Shown: piece after piece, positions 14,166-22,429 of the stretch
How positions within the stretch are numbered: position 1 is the first letter of the stretch
Layout: each line of letters opens with the position of its first letter
NCBI GenBank assembly: GCA_965372355.1
Contig: CBDVBZ010000043.1
Span: 1 to 26,412, forward strand
DNA length: 26,412 nucleotides
Source: CBDVBZ01 sp965372355
Lineage (GTDB): Bacteria > Krumholzibacteriota > Krumholzibacteriia > WVZY01
Direction of reading: 5' to 3'
Notes under the pieces: generated by a model
What the model saw: only the letters and a program-made list of their open reading frames with translations
The model's database searches: none
Told to the model about the DNA's origin: nothing
Translations under genes and position numbers: made by a program

Positions 14166-16634
14166 TCAGTGTTGCACGACATCTCCCGCGCTCGCCGCCG
14201 GCAGCGATCTGAAAATGGCGGCGGCAACGAGGTAGCAACCCAGCGCTACGGCACCGGCCGCCTGGAACCCCAAGGTCATACCGATTGCCGTGGCAAGTGG
14301 GGGTGCGAGGACGGAGGCGAACCCGTTCACTCCCCACGCCCACGGTATCAGTTGCGACGTCGATGACTCCAACCGTCGCAGCGCAGACGGCATTGGGAAG
14401 CCCATCAAAAACCCCAATGGTCCGACAAGAATAACGGCCAGGACCGCGCGCGCCAATACCGGCAGCGAGCCCGCAATCGACGTTGCCCAGCCCACAATCC
14501 ACGCCTCGGCGAGCCCGACGAGGACCAGCGCGAGGATCAGGCGAGGCAACAGAGCCGATCGATGCAGCTTTTGCGCAACCACACTGCCCAGGCCCGAGAA
14601 AAAAAGAAAACCCGCGATCGTTGCCGCTCCGGCGAGCATCGGATCACCGATCAAATGGATCAGACGAGAGAACAGCGTGATCTCGAGCATGAGATACGCC
14701 AGGCCAATCGCCGCGAAGTACAACGCGGTGACGCCGAGCTTTGGGGAACGTCGGATGTCGCGGACCGAAAGCAACGGGACAATCGTCAGCACAAGACCGA
14801 CCGCTGCGATGATGACCGTGGCCGCAAGGACGAACAGAAGCGCCAGCTCGGTTCGTGTGAGCCACAGATCGCCAAACGTCCGCTTGAGCTCACCGATCGC
14901 GCTGAGCTTCGTGAAGTTGCCAAAGAACGGACGGTTATCGGTTGGCGCGCGAATGTCGAACGCCCATCGATCGATAAACGTGCTCGCGTCGGGGGAGAGA
15001 AGCTGCGTGGCTGCGTAATGAAGCCAATCGCCACCGCCACCCTCGGGACCGGGGAGACGATCCGGTCGATTGAGCTCGTCCTCTCGAACACCGGGGAAAT
15101 ACACCGGCGTCAACTCACGGGTGCTCGCCACGGCGCGGAGCCGCTCCATCTCATCGACAGTCCATGGAGACCGTTTCACCATTGTACAAACACCGAGGAA
15201 GTCGCGGAGGATGACGACGTGCGCCTCGGGACTCTCGACACCGATACGCTCCAGCGATTTTACGATCGTGTTGAGTATTTTGGCATTGTCGCGTGGCGGG
15301 AGCTGGATCCCGCGTCCCACCGCGAGGATCCCGTTCGGCGATAGCCGCGCCAGACAGGTTGCCAAGCCCTCAACCGTAACGAGGTAGTTCTGGCTGAGCC
15401 CCGCTATGCCACCGGTTTCCACTGCCCACGATTCCATCGAGACGAGCTGAACAAGATCGAACTTCACCGTCGTCTGCTCGACGAAGTGACGGGGTGTGTT
15501 GTAATGGACGGAAAGACCCGGAAGCTCGAACACGCCACCGCCACGATCGCCGGCGGCGCTCGTGATAAGTGTGATGAGCTCGCGGTTGGGCTGGACGATA
15601 TCGATGGCGGAAGCGTTGTGCCGGGCGGCAAGCCACACATTAGCGCCCCCCGTTTCGCCCAGAAGCAACACGCCTGGCGTGTCACGCACGAACTCGTAGG
15701 GCAGCGACATGAGTGTGCGGTCCACCACAAGGGCATCTTCCTTATTGCCGGCGCGGAGGAGAGAACCGCCTGCCTGTCCATCGAGAATGATCGATGTGAT
15801 CGGTGGCGGGCTTTCGCCGACGGAGAGAAAGGGAATGTCGTGAAAAGCCGGCCCCGAGAACAACTCGACAACGGCCCGCGGGCTGTAATCTCGGGCGACG
15901 GGCGTTGCGTTGCCGTCCCTTTGCAGCCTGTGAACATGGGCGAGATACTTGAACGGGTCGATTCGTATTCGAGGCGGGTCGATAACGAGCCAGGCCCCGG
16001 TGCCCGCGACCGCCACGAGAAGCCAGAAAAGACGAGCGCGGTGCCGAACGCCGCCGAGCACGCCCGTCAGTGCGGCGACGCCCATCCACACGGCCAGCCA
16101 CGCGGGCGGTACCAGGTACATGAGGGCGGTTGCCAACACGACACCCACCGCGCTACCCACGAGGTTTGCCGCGTAGATGGTGGGGACCCTTTGACCCGCC
16201 AGAATCAGGGCGAGACCGAGACCCGCCGCTCCCATCAGAAACGGCAACGCGAGGACGGCCCAGTACACACCCCAACGAAGAATCTGCGTCGTCAATAGTG
16301 CAGGGACGAATCGGGCTTCGACCGGGATGTGCTGGGCGAGTTGGAGGGATATCGGTATCGATACAGCGGTGGCGAGCACGAGGCCAAAGAGCGCTCCCGG
16401 CCCCCGCCGCAAAAGCCACCCTCGCAGAAAACAGAGCGCCGTACCGCTGGCCCCAAAACCGAGGAGCGCAATGCTGATTACGAGAAACGCAAAGTGATGC
16501 CAACTCGCGTAGAGGAGCACGCGCATCAGCACGATCTCATAGCCGAGAATCCCGCAGGAGAGAGCGAATACGGGCCACAGAAGAAAGCGCGTATCGGTGG
16601 ACGGCGGTTGTGACAGAGACCTCACGGACGACAC
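14166..16634 (-). CDS. Integral-membrane spermidine-synthase-like protein, probably not an aminopropyltransferase
   Basis: An 822-aa protein with an N-terminal membrane bundle (~18-218, including YEIVLMRV at 32-39), a soluble Rossmann-like domain (~225-580) and a second membrane bundle (~596-815). The layout and the TDNRPFFGNF motif (565-574) match membrane-fused spermidine-synthase-like proteins. In the soluble part the usual GGGDGG loop is GETGG (326-330), the VEID motif is VQPN (347-350), and the catalytic-Asp segment reads VSMESWA (398-404). The key aspartates are missing, so polyamine synthesis is unlikely; a transport, sensing or other transferase role is possible. A GTG at 16634 lies 1 nt after the PIMT stop; a GTG at 16625 with GAGGTG (16637-16632) has better spacing. 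It is the last gene of a three-gene operon. Confidence 0.8.
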   Translation of the reverse strand: MSSVRSLSQPPSTDTRFLLWPVFALSCGILGYEIVLMRVLLYASWHHFAFLVISIALLGFGASGTALCFLRGWLLRRGPGALFGLVLATAVSIPISLQLAQHIPVEARFVPALLTTQILRWGVYWAVLALPFLMGAAGLGLALILAGQRVPTIYAANLVGSAVGVVLATALMYLVPPAWLAVWMGVAALTGVLGGVRHRARLFWLLVAVAGTGAWLVIDPPRIRIDPFKYLAHVHRLQRDGNATPVARDYSPRAVVELFSGPAFHDIPFLSVGESPPPITSIILDGQAGGSLLRAGNKEDALVVDRTLMSLPYEFVRDTPGVLLLGETGGANVWLAARHNASAIDIVQPNRELITLITSAAGDRGGGVFELPGLSVHYNTPRHFVEQTTVKFDLVQLVSMESWAVETGGIAGLSQNYLVTVEGLATCLARLSPNGILAVGRGIQLPPRDNAKILNTIVKSLERIGVESPEAHVVILRDFLGVCTMVKRSPWTVDEMERLRAVASTRELTPVYFPGVREDELNRPDRLPGPEGGGGDWLHYAATQLLSPDASTFIDRWAFDIRAPTDNRPFFGNFTKLSAIGELKRTFGDLWLTRTELALLFVLAATVIIAAVGLVLTIVPLLSVRDIRRSPKLGVTALYFAAIGLAYLMLEITLFSRLIHLIGDPMLAGAATIAGFLFFSGLGSVVAQKLHRSALLPRLILALVLVGLAEAWIVGWATSIAGSLPVLARAVLAVILVGPLGFLMGFPMPSALRRLESSTSQLIPWAWGVNGFASVLAPPLATAIGMTLGFQAAGAVALGCYLVAAAIFRSLPAASAGDVVQH

Positions 16635-16635
16635 C

Positions 16636-17430
16636 TCAGTCCCGCTCGGGTTCTCGCGCGCGTCCGGTCATCGGCACGAACCGTACACCCATGACGGTGT
16701 TTGAAGTGCGCGTCCCGTTTTCGGCCTTTTCAACGACAACGAGACGCTGCACGGAGAACGTGCCGCCGATCGGTATGACGATGCGTCCACCCGGCTTGAG
16801 CTGATCCCACAGGGGTGGCGGCAGGTGGCCGGCGGCACACGTGACAATAATCGCATCAAAGGGTGCTTCGGATTCCCATCCGTAATAGCCATCCGCGCGG
16901 CGCACCGTGACGTGGCCGTATCCGTATGTATCGAGGGTGTTCGCCGCGGCCTCCGCTAGCGGTTCGATGATCTCGATCGTGTAAACACTTGGTGTGAGAT
17001 GCGCGAATATGGCCGCCTGATAGCCCGATCCGGTCCCAATCTCGAGCACCTTTGACCGGGGTCCGATCCGAAGCAGCTCGGTCATCACCGCAACGATGTA
17101 TGGTTGCGATATGGTCTGTCCGTGACCGATTGGAAGCGGTGTGTCGTTGTAGGCTTTCCCCTCGAGGTCCGGCGGTACGAAGACATGGCGTGGCACGCTT
17201 CGCATCGCATCCAGAACCGTTGGGCTCGATACGGGATCCCGGAAGTCCGGCGGCTGCTCGATCTGTGTCAGAACCATTCTCAGACGCTCGCGGACATGTT
17301 GCCCGGTGGCATCCGACACGGGCGGCACCCACACGGAGTCTGCTTCCCGGGGCGGGTCTTCCGTCGGCGCGACCCAGCCGACGCCTACGAGGAGAGCGAA
17401 CAAAACGGCGCCGATGAGTGGTGTCTTCAT
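16636..17430 (-). CDS. pcm: Exported protein-L-isoaspartate O-methyltransferase
   Basis: A 264-aa PIMT that methylates isoaspartyl residues with SAM as a first step of repair. Family motifs: RHVFVP (81-86), the substrate loop IGHGQTISQP (101-110) with S108, SAM motif I VLEIGTGSGYQ (128-138), and GGRIVIPIGG near the end. The N-terminus is MKTPLIGAVLFALLVGVGW, a signal peptide or membrane anchor, so the enzyme would work in the periplasm rather than the cytosol as most PIMTs do. ATG 17430 has GGAGG at 7 nt and starts 2 nt after the upstream DUF2784 stop; the frame stays open further upstream, but inside DUF2784. It is the middle gene of an operon with DUF2784 and a membrane spermidine-synthase-like protein. 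Confidence 0.92.
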   Translation of the reverse strand: MKTPLIGAVLFALLVGVGWVAPTEDPPREADSVWVPPVSDATGQHVRERLRMVLTQIEQPPDFRDPVSSPTVLDAMRSVPRHVFVPPDLEGKAYNDTPLPIGHGQTISQPYIVAVMTELLRIGPRSKVLEIGTGSGYQAAIFAHLTPSVYTIEIIEPLAEAAANTLDTYGYGHVTVRRADGYYGWESEAPFDAIIVTCAAGHLPPPLWDQLKPGGRIVIPIGGTFSVQRLVVVEKAENGTRTSNTVMGVRFVPMTGRAREPERD

Positions 17431-17432
17431 AG

Positions 17433-17816
17433 CTAAGCCTCCGGCTGATGGCGCTTGATTCTGCGTTTGCGCAGCACGAGCGAGTACGCGACCAGGTTTA
17501 TCACGATGACGGAAATACCCAGAAACAGCTGCAGTCGATACGTGAGACCGCTTGGATAGATGAGCGGCAGGATATAGTGCTCGGTAAAGCTCGTGTCGTA
17601 TCCCTGCGCTCCGCTTCTGACTCGAAGCCATTGTTCGAGCGGTGTCAGGACACACGCAAGGCTAAAGAACTCGATGAGCGCACCGTAGGCGACGACGGGC
17701 AGGTGGACCCACGCAATCCTGGGCCACCGGATCGCCAGAAAGCCCCCGATGATAACAAAGGCTATAAAACTGAAATGAAGAACAACGACAATATCCGCAG
17801 CGAGACGGTAGAGCAT
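17433..17816 (-). CDS. DUF2784 membrane protein
   Basis: A 127-aa inner-membrane protein with about four hydrophobic segments (~8-28, ~38-57, ~80-92, ~95-115). The motifs MLYRLAADIVVVLH, WPRIAWVHLPVVAYGALIE, LTPLEQWLR and FTEHYILPLIYP identify DUF2784, whose function is unknown. GGGAG is 7 nt upstream of the ATG. It is the first gene of the operon with the exported PIMT (2-nt gap) and lies divergent from pgeF, with a 104-bp gap between them. Confidence 0.9.
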   Translation of the reverse strand: MLYRLAADIVVVLHFSFIAFVIIGGFLAIRWPRIAWVHLPVVAYGALIEFFSLACVLTPLEQWLRVRSGAQGYDTSFTEHYILPLIYPSGLTYRLQLFLGISVIVINLVAYSLVLRKRRIKRHQPEA

Positions 17817-17920
17817 CCGGTCACTCCCGGTCGAAGCGTCGAGTCGGCTTTCATTTTAATGCACAACGGTGTGGTTTCCGATCACAAACTGCGATATGAT
17901 AGAAAGTCAGGGAGGGGCAC

Positions 17921-18757
17921 ATGCAGGAAAACAGGATTGGTGACATAGAGCTTCTATCGTACTTTCGATTCGAATCGCATCGGGGCGTTACGAATGTCGT
18001 GACGACACGTGCCGGTGGTCGCAGCACGGGTGCGTACAAATCTCTAAACCTCGGTCTCCATGTCGGAGACGACCCCGACACCGTCCTGGAGAATCGTGCG
18101 CTGCTCGCGCAGGCGCTGGCCTTCGAGCCCGAGGCCTTTACCCTCGCAGAGCAGGTCCACAAGACCAAGATCGCCGTTGTCAAATCGCCGCACGGCGGCA
18201 GGGGTGCCATCTCCGAGGGCGACGCACTGGCAAGGGCGGACGCCCTGATCACTCGTATTCCGGATATCCCCCTGGTGGTTCTCATCGCGGATTGCGTGGC
18301 GGTGTCGTTGTACGACCGCGAGCGGCAAGCCATCGGACTGGCGCACGCGGGGTGGCAGGGCACGCTGGGGCGTATCGCGGAGCTCATCGTCAAGAAGATG
18401 GAGTTGACGTTCGATTCGGATCCGGAGGACCTGGTCGTGGGCCTGAGCCCGGCGATCGGCAAGGATCACTACACGGTGGGAGAGGATGTCTTCACTGCCT
18501 ACCGTGATGAGTTCGGCAGCGAGCGCGCGGTGGAGTTTATGCACGAGGAGGCCGACGGCGCCTGGTCGCTGGACCTGTCGGGTATCAATGAATGGCAGCT
18601 CCTCGAATCGGGGATACCGTCCGAGAATATCGAGGTTTCCGGTCTCTGCACGGCCTGCCATCCAGAGCAGTTTTACTCCCACCGTCGCGATAACGGAACG
18701 ACAGGTCGTTTCAGCAATATCGTAATGCTCCACACGTCTTCGCGACGCCAGTACTAA
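17921..18757 (+). CDS. pgeF: PgeF/YfiH-type laccase-domain protein
   Basis: A 278-aa member of the multicopper polyphenol-oxidase (DUF152) family, now known as peptidoglycan-editing factor or purine nucleoside phosphorylase/adenosine deaminase. The zinc and catalytic triad is visible: H80 in EQVHKT, C125 in IADCVAVSLYD and H142 in AHAGWQGT. The C-terminal CTACHPEQFYSHRRD is also typical. In the loop that usually reads IGPCCYEV this protein has IGKDHYTV, lacking the two cysteines. Length and start are normal; GGAGG (17911-17915) precedes the ATG. A TATGAT box at 17895-17900 could be its -10, but no good -35 was found. Cytoplasmic. Confidence 0.9.
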   Translation: MQENRIGDIELLSYFRFESHRGVTNVVTTRAGGRSTGAYKSLNLGLHVGDDPDTVLENRALLAQALAFEPEAFTLAEQVHKTKIAVVKSPHGGRGAISEGDALARADALITRIPDIPLVVLIADCVAVSLYDRERQAIGLAHAGWQGTLGRIAELIVKKMELTFDSDPEDLVVGLSPAIGKDHYTVGEDVFTAYRDEFGSERAVEFMHEEADGAWSLDLSGINEWQLLESGIPSENIEVSGLCTACHPEQFYSHRRDNGTTGRFSNIVMLHTSSRRQY

Positions 18758-18797
18758 TCTATTAAATAACAACACATTAAACGCTGTGAGTTCAGAG

Positions 18798-18826
18798 TTG
18801 ACAAGTAATGTGTCAAGGGCTATAAA
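18798..18826 (+). promoter_or_regulatory. Near-consensus sigma-70 promoter of the tetR gene
   Basis: TTGACA (18798-18803) is a perfect -35 and TATAAA (18821-18826) a -10 with one change, separated by 17 bp. Transcription would start near 18833, about 35 nt before the ATG. The -35 is also the left arm of TTGACA-N7-TGTCAA (18798-18816). Confidence 0.75.
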
Positions 18827-18848
18827 TAGAATAAGAATTCTAATTCTA
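18827..18848. promoter_or_regulatory. 22-bp near-palindrome, likely TetR operator
   Basis: The two 11-bp halves TAGAATAAGAA (18827-18837) and TTCTAATTCTA (18838-18848) are inverted copies with ten of eleven base pairs matching. The site starts at the edge of the -10 box and covers the predicted start of transcription, so a bound dimer would block the promoter. Together with the adjacent TetR gene this indicates autorepression. Confidence 0.65.
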
Positions 18849-18867
18849 ATTAGCATTTGATAACGCC

Positions 18868-19521
18868 ATGACTCGCTCAGAACTACTCGAAACCGAGAAA
18901 GCCGTTCGGCCCCCAAAGCAGCGGCGCAGCCAGGATACGATGGTCCGTATCGTCAACGCCACGGAACGCCTGCTGGAAGCGCGGGGCTTCGACGACATAT
19001 CAGTGGCAGACATCACCAGCCGCGCGCGCTCATCGGTCGGGGCGTTTTATGCCCGGTTCGTCGACAAGGATGCCTTGCTCGATTATCTCGACCATGCGCA
19101 CGCCGAGGAATTGATCCAGCGGGTCACCGCCTACTCGGAGGACGAGCGGTGGCGGACGGTGCCCGTCGAAACGCTGGTCGGGGATGTCATTCGGTTTCTT
19201 GCGGGCTACTTCAAGGAGCACAGGGGGGTCTTGCGCGCACTGAGTGTCCGGGCGCGTCTGCACGACGACCCCCGGTTCGCGGAGCCGACGCGGCGTGTCA
19301 ACAGCCGCGTGCCGGAACTCGTTCGTCTCGTGCTATCGAGGCGGAGCGAGATCGAGCACCCCTCACCCGATCTCGCCGCGTATCTGGGATTCGTGATGGT
19401 GATCGGCACACTGCGGGAGAGGATTCTCTTCCCGGAGACCTACCCCACACACCTGCCGATCTCCGAGAGGCTTCTCGTCGATGAGCTGGGGCAGGCGTAT
19501 CTGGCCTATCTCGGTGTCTAG
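18868..19521 (+). CDS. TetR/AcrR-family transcriptional regulator
   Basis: A 217-aa regulator with an N-terminal TetR DNA-binding domain (~20-70): helix-turn-helix in ISVADITSRARSSVGAFYAR (44-63) followed by FVDKDALL. Residues ~85-217 form the variable ligand-binding helical core with no recognisable ligand class. It likely acts as a dimeric repressor. Its own promoter carries a 22-bp near-palindrome over the start site, pointing to autoregulation; other targets are not evident, and it does not sit beside an efflux pump. No clear Shine-Dalgarno sequence precedes ATG 18868, although the leader is short. The last 159 bp overlap the 3' end of the gene on the opposite strand. Confidence 0.9.
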   Translation: MTRSELLETEKAVRPPKQRRSQDTMVRIVNATERLLEARGFDDISVADITSRARSSVGAFYARFVDKDALLDYLDHAHAEELIQRVTAYSEDERWRTVPVETLVGDVIRFLAGYFKEHRGVLRALSVRARLHDDPRFAEPTRRVNSRVPELVRLVLSRRSEIEHPSPDLAAYLGFVMVIGTLRERILFPETYPTHLPISERLLVDELGQAYLAYLGV

Positions 19522-19989
19522 CCGCTGTATTCGGGAGAGCCGGATGGAAACGACCGTCAGAATCATTGATTCCTTTCCACCCATCTTGCTGCCGCTTGTG
19601 TGAAACCCGCCGTTTAGCTCGTGCCCGTCGATATCGAGCAGAAACTCGATTGACTCGCGCCGGATATTCTCCGCTTCGACAATCGCGCCATCGAGCCCCG
19701 CCTCGATGACATACTCCGGGTTGCCCATCCAGTCGAGAAACCAGTTGTTCTTTCGGAGGAAGCCGTTGGTGATGAGTGCGTCGCCCACCATGCCGCTCAC
19801 CTTTCCATCCGCCCGTATGTAGAGATGAATCGCGATCCGGGGCTGTTTGCACCACGTCACGATGACCGCACCGTCGCCTTGCCACTCGCCGATCATCTCG
19901 GGAGGGGGGAACGGCGTCGCTCCGGCCCACAGCGGCGGGGCTGCCGCCAGGTGGGCAACGATCAAGATTACGACCAGGTGCCGTGACAT
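19363..19989 (-). CDS. Exported protein of unknown function with a read-through tail antisense to tetR
   Basis: A 208-aa protein with a signal peptide (MSRHLVVILIVAH to PPLWAGA, ~1-23), then a ~130-residue domain that looks like an all-beta lipocalin-like fold: GEWQGDGAVIV, repeated short strands, and a conserved-looking end GGFHTSGSKMGGKESMIL. I do not recognise a named family. The apparent natural end is near residue 156; the last ~52 residues are encoded antisense to tetR and are rich in charged residues, suggesting loss of the original stop. ATG 19989 fits the signal peptide; the frame extends 12 codons upstream but without a ribosome site. It lies 41 bp downstream of another envelope protein gene on the same strand. 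Confidence 0.6.
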   Translation of the reverse strand: MSRHLVVILIVAHLAAAPPLWAGATPFPPPEMIGEWQGDGAVIVTWCKQPRIAIHLYIRADGKVSGMVGDALITNGFLRKNNWFLDWMGNPEYVIEAGLDGAIVEAENIRRESIEFLLDIDGHELNGGFHTSGSKMGGKESMILTVVSIRLSRIQRLDTEIGQIRLPQLIDEKPLGDRQVCGVGLREENPLPQCADHHHESQIRGEIG

Positions 19990-20030
19990 TGGTTCGCGCG
20001 ACAAAGTGGTTAAACGGCGCTTCACGGGAG

Positions 20031-20570
20031 CTACTCGAGCACCTCGAACATGGATTCCGCGATCGCGACGATGACGCTGTCAGCGTCCTGTTCGACGATT
20101 TCGATTCGGTACTTGCCCGGTCCGAATGTTTTCCCATCCAGGTTCAGCGGGATGCTGCCCTCGTCGAGGTACCGTGGGGGGATCCACACCCTGAACAACT
20201 TCTCGCCGTGGTATTCCTCGATGATCATGTTGTACTCCGAGTCGCCGCCAAAAGGAAACACGACGTCGACATAGAGCGTGATTTGGCCTGTTGTTTTCGG
20301 AAATTCGAGTGTCTCCGCGGCCTCTTCGACGATGCCATCGATGATTCGGGTGCCCCCGATGTTGTACTCGACCCGGTTCGCTCGTAACGACTCGATATCG
20401 AAGTCATCGGGGAGGTTCGAAAGGGTCGACACGTCCGAAGGGGGCGTGTCCGATTTCTGGCGCTGGATGATGAAGACAGCGCCAGCCACCAGGATAAGAA
20501 CGAGGAGCACCAGAACCGCGATGGTTCGGGGTCCTCGCGATGAAGGATTCTGCGGCGATTGCATGGTCAT
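20031..20570 (-). CDS. Membrane-anchored extracytoplasmic protein of unknown function
   Basis: A 179-aa protein with a short cytoplasmic N-terminus, one transmembrane helix (~13-36, TIAVLVLLVLILVAGAVFII) and an acidic extracytoplasmic part with beta-strand-like segments such as ITLYVDVVFPF, MIIEEYHGEKLFRVWIPP and GKYRIEIVE. The pattern suggests an Ig- or C2-like sandwich, but no family is recognised. ATG 20570 (or 20564) is preferred; the frame reaches a TTG at 20579. It is followed after 41 bp by the second exported protein on the same strand, so the two may form an operon. Confidence 0.65.
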   Translation of the reverse strand: MTMQSPQNPSSRGPRTIAVLVLLVLILVAGAVFIIQRQKSDTPPSDVSTLSNLPDDFDIESLRANRVEYNIGGTRIIDGIVEEAAETLEFPKTTGQITLYVDVVFPFGGDSEYNMIIEEYHGEKLFRVWIPPRYLDEGSIPLNLDGKTFGPGKYRIEIVEQDADSVIVAIAESMFEVLE

Positions 20571-20799
20571 AAACACCAACCCTGAATAGTAAAGTCCGCT
20601 CGACTCACCGGTGTCGAGTTACACGTGGGCAAATATCTTGTACATCCAGCCCGCTTCCCTCTATTATATAGAACGATCATCCAAATACTACGCTAATCCT
20701 GCTCGTCACATCGATGGTCGATCCGGCGTCGCCCGGGTTGCCGGCCGGGGCAGCAATGCCCGATTCGCCGTGTAGCCTGTTCGGACGCTTCCAACTGCA
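20571..20799. other. Divergent intergenic region
   Basis: The 229 bp between two divergent genes hold an AT-rich element TATTATATA (20662-20670), which could serve as a -10 box in either direction. For the plus strand a weak TTGTAC (20638-20643) lies 18 bp upstream of TATTAT. The perfect 8-bp palindrome CACCGGTG (20606-20613) sits between CTCGAC and GTCGAG. I see no gene here; the part after 20680 is GC-rich and without clear signals. Confidence 0.4.
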
Positions 20800-21801
20800 A
20801 TGCGTTGCGCCTTCGTGCATATCTTTGGTGAGAACATCGACAACATCGTTATCGGTGAACGGCCCGATCTCGGCGCCGAAGGCGAGGACGTTCGGGTGCG
20901 GGTTGCGGCGACGGCTCTCAACCGCGCCGATCTGCTGCAACGGCGCGGTCTGTATCCGCCTCCACCGGGCGTTCCGGAAGCGCTCAAGGACATCCCCGGT
21001 CTGGAATTCGTCGGACGTATCGATCAGGTGGGCGACCGGGTGACCCGGTGGTCGGGTGGCGAGAGGGTCTTTGGAATCGTCCCCGGTGGTGGCTACTCCA
21101 GCCAGATTGTGACTCACGAGAACCTGGTGATCGAGGTGCCGGAAAGTCTTAGCGATGAAGAGGCCGCGGCAATCCCCGAAGCGTTCATTACCGCGTACGA
21201 CGCTCTGGTGCTCCAGGCAGATATCCAGGCGGGTGAAAGAGTCCTGATCCACGCCGTTGCGAGCGGTGTCGGGACGGCGGCCGTGCAGCTGGCCAACGTG
21301 TGGGAAGCGGAGCCGATCGGAACGGCCGGGAGCCGCCACAAACTCGGCAGAGTATCCGAGCTCGCATCTTTTTTCTCCATCAATTACCGCGAGACAGATT
21401 TCAAGGAAGCAATCGAGTACGAATACGGCAAGAACGCAGTGGATGTGATTCTCGACGTCGTTGGGGCGGACTACTGGGAACGCAACATCGCGGTTCTCGG
21501 GATTCGTGGCAGACTGGTCCTCGTGGGGCGTCTGAGCGGGTCGGAAGCGCTCACACCGCTGGGGGCCGTTATGTCGAAACGGCTCCGTATCATGGGTACC
21601 GTCATGCGTTCCCGGAGTCTCGACGAACGGATAGCGGTCACACGGGCGTTTGAGGGAGACGTCATTCCATTGCTGATAGGGAGCCGGGTGAGGCCGGTGA
21701 TCGATTCCGTGTTTCCGTTTGGAGACATCCATCGCGCCACCTCGCGGATGGAAAACAACGAAAACATCGGAAAAATCGTGCTGAAATTCGAAGAACCATG
21801 A
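20800..21801 (+). CDS. NAD(P)H:quinone oxidoreductase, zinc-independent MDR family (PIG3/QOR-like)
   Basis: A 333-aa medium-chain dehydrogenase/reductase. The PIG3-type N-terminal motif NRADLLQRRG with YPPPPG (41-57) and GLEFVGRI are present, and the cofactor loop is HAVASGVGTAAVQLA (151-165). The zinc-binding residues of alcohol dehydrogenases are absent, as expected for quinone oxidoreductases. It should reduce quinones or enals with NADPH in the cytoplasm. ATG 20800 matches the usual start of the family, but no Shine-Dalgarno sequence is visible. It is followed by DUF6141 (67-bp gap) and a haloacid dehalogenase on the same strand. Confidence 0.9.
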   Translation: MRCAFVHIFGENIDNIVIGERPDLGAEGEDVRVRVAATALNRADLLQRRGLYPPPPGVPEALKDIPGLEFVGRIDQVGDRVTRWSGGERVFGIVPGGGYSSQIVTHENLVIEVPESLSDEEAAAIPEAFITAYDALVLQADIQAGERVLIHAVASGVGTAAVQLANVWEAEPIGTAGSRHKLGRVSELASFFSINYRETDFKEAIEYEYGKNAVDVILDVVGADYWERNIAVLGIRGRLVLVGRLSGSEALTPLGAVMSKRLRIMGTVMRSRSLDERIAVTRAFEGDVIPLLIGSRVRPVIDSVFPFGDIHRATSRMENNENIGKIVLKFEEP

Positions 21802-21868
21802 CATGAGTATGCAACATTTATGGAAACCGCGGGTCATGAGGCGACCCGTCTGAACCCGAGGAGGGTCC

Positions 21869-22393
21869 TTGAAACGAAGTCCGAACGCTGTTTTCTACGA
21901 AGTCCAGTACCTTCGCCAGCAGCTGTTGATGCTGATCCCGCTGCCGGCAGGTCTTTTTCTGATCGGTTTCTTTGTCTATGCGATGATAGAGCAGCTGATC
22001 CGCGGGCGGCCGTTTGGCGACCACCCGATGCCCGACAGCGTGCTGCTCGTCATGGGTCCTCTGTATATCCTGCTCGGTATAGCCCTGCTTTGGTTGTATT
22101 TTGGCGGGAAGCTGGTCACGGAGGTCCGCCCGGACGGGCTCTTCGTACGGTTCTTCCCGCTCCATCGCCGTCCCCGGCACATCCGGAAGGATGAGATCGA
22201 GAGCTGCGAGGTTATGACGTACCGTCCCATCAGAGACTTTGGGGGTTGGGGGATTCGTCGTGGCCCGAAGGGACAGGCGTACAATGTCTCGGGAAACCGT
22301 GGCGCCTACCTGACCTTCAAGGACGGTAAACAACTGTTGATCGGCTCGCAGAAACCCCAGATGCTGGTCGACGCGGTTAGATCGATCCGATAG
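21869..22393 (+). CDS. DUF6141-like membrane protein with PH-like domain
   Basis: A 174-aa protein with two transmembrane helices (~19-40 and ~57-79) and a cytoplasmic C-terminal domain (~80-174) of beta-strand character, typical of bacterial PH-like proteins. The conserved stretch YRPIRDFGGWGIRRG (118-132) followed by AYNVSGNRG and LLIGSQKP is what I associate with DUF6141; the function is unknown. The start is TTG at 21869, supported by GAGGAGGG (21858-21865) directly upstream; no ATG lies in a suitable place before the first helix. It lies between the quinone oxidoreductase and the dehalogenase. Confidence 0.8.
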   Translation: MKRSPNAVFYEVQYLRQQLLMLIPLPAGLFLIGFFVYAMIEQLIRGRPFGDHPMPDSVLLVMGPLYILLGIALLWLYFGGKLVTEVRPDGLFVRFFPLHRRPRHIRKDEIESCEVMTYRPIRDFGGWGIRRGPKGQAYNVSGNRGAYLTFKDGKQLLIGSQKPQMLVDAVRSIR

Positions 22394-22429
22394 CGGCGTC
22401 CACATCGCTTCTTGACTGGCCGACCACCC

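Noticed and set aside
17895..17900. TATGAT as a firm pgeF promoter
   Set aside because: The -10 is good but no acceptable -35 or extended -10 lies at the right distance, so it is only mentioned in the gene entry.
20677..21837. A 386-codon minus-strand frame ending in TIDVTSRISVVFG, resembling the last strand of an outer-membrane protein
   Set aside because: Nearly all of it is antisense to the quinone oxidoreductase; only the last ~40 codons are outside, too short to claim a gene remnant.
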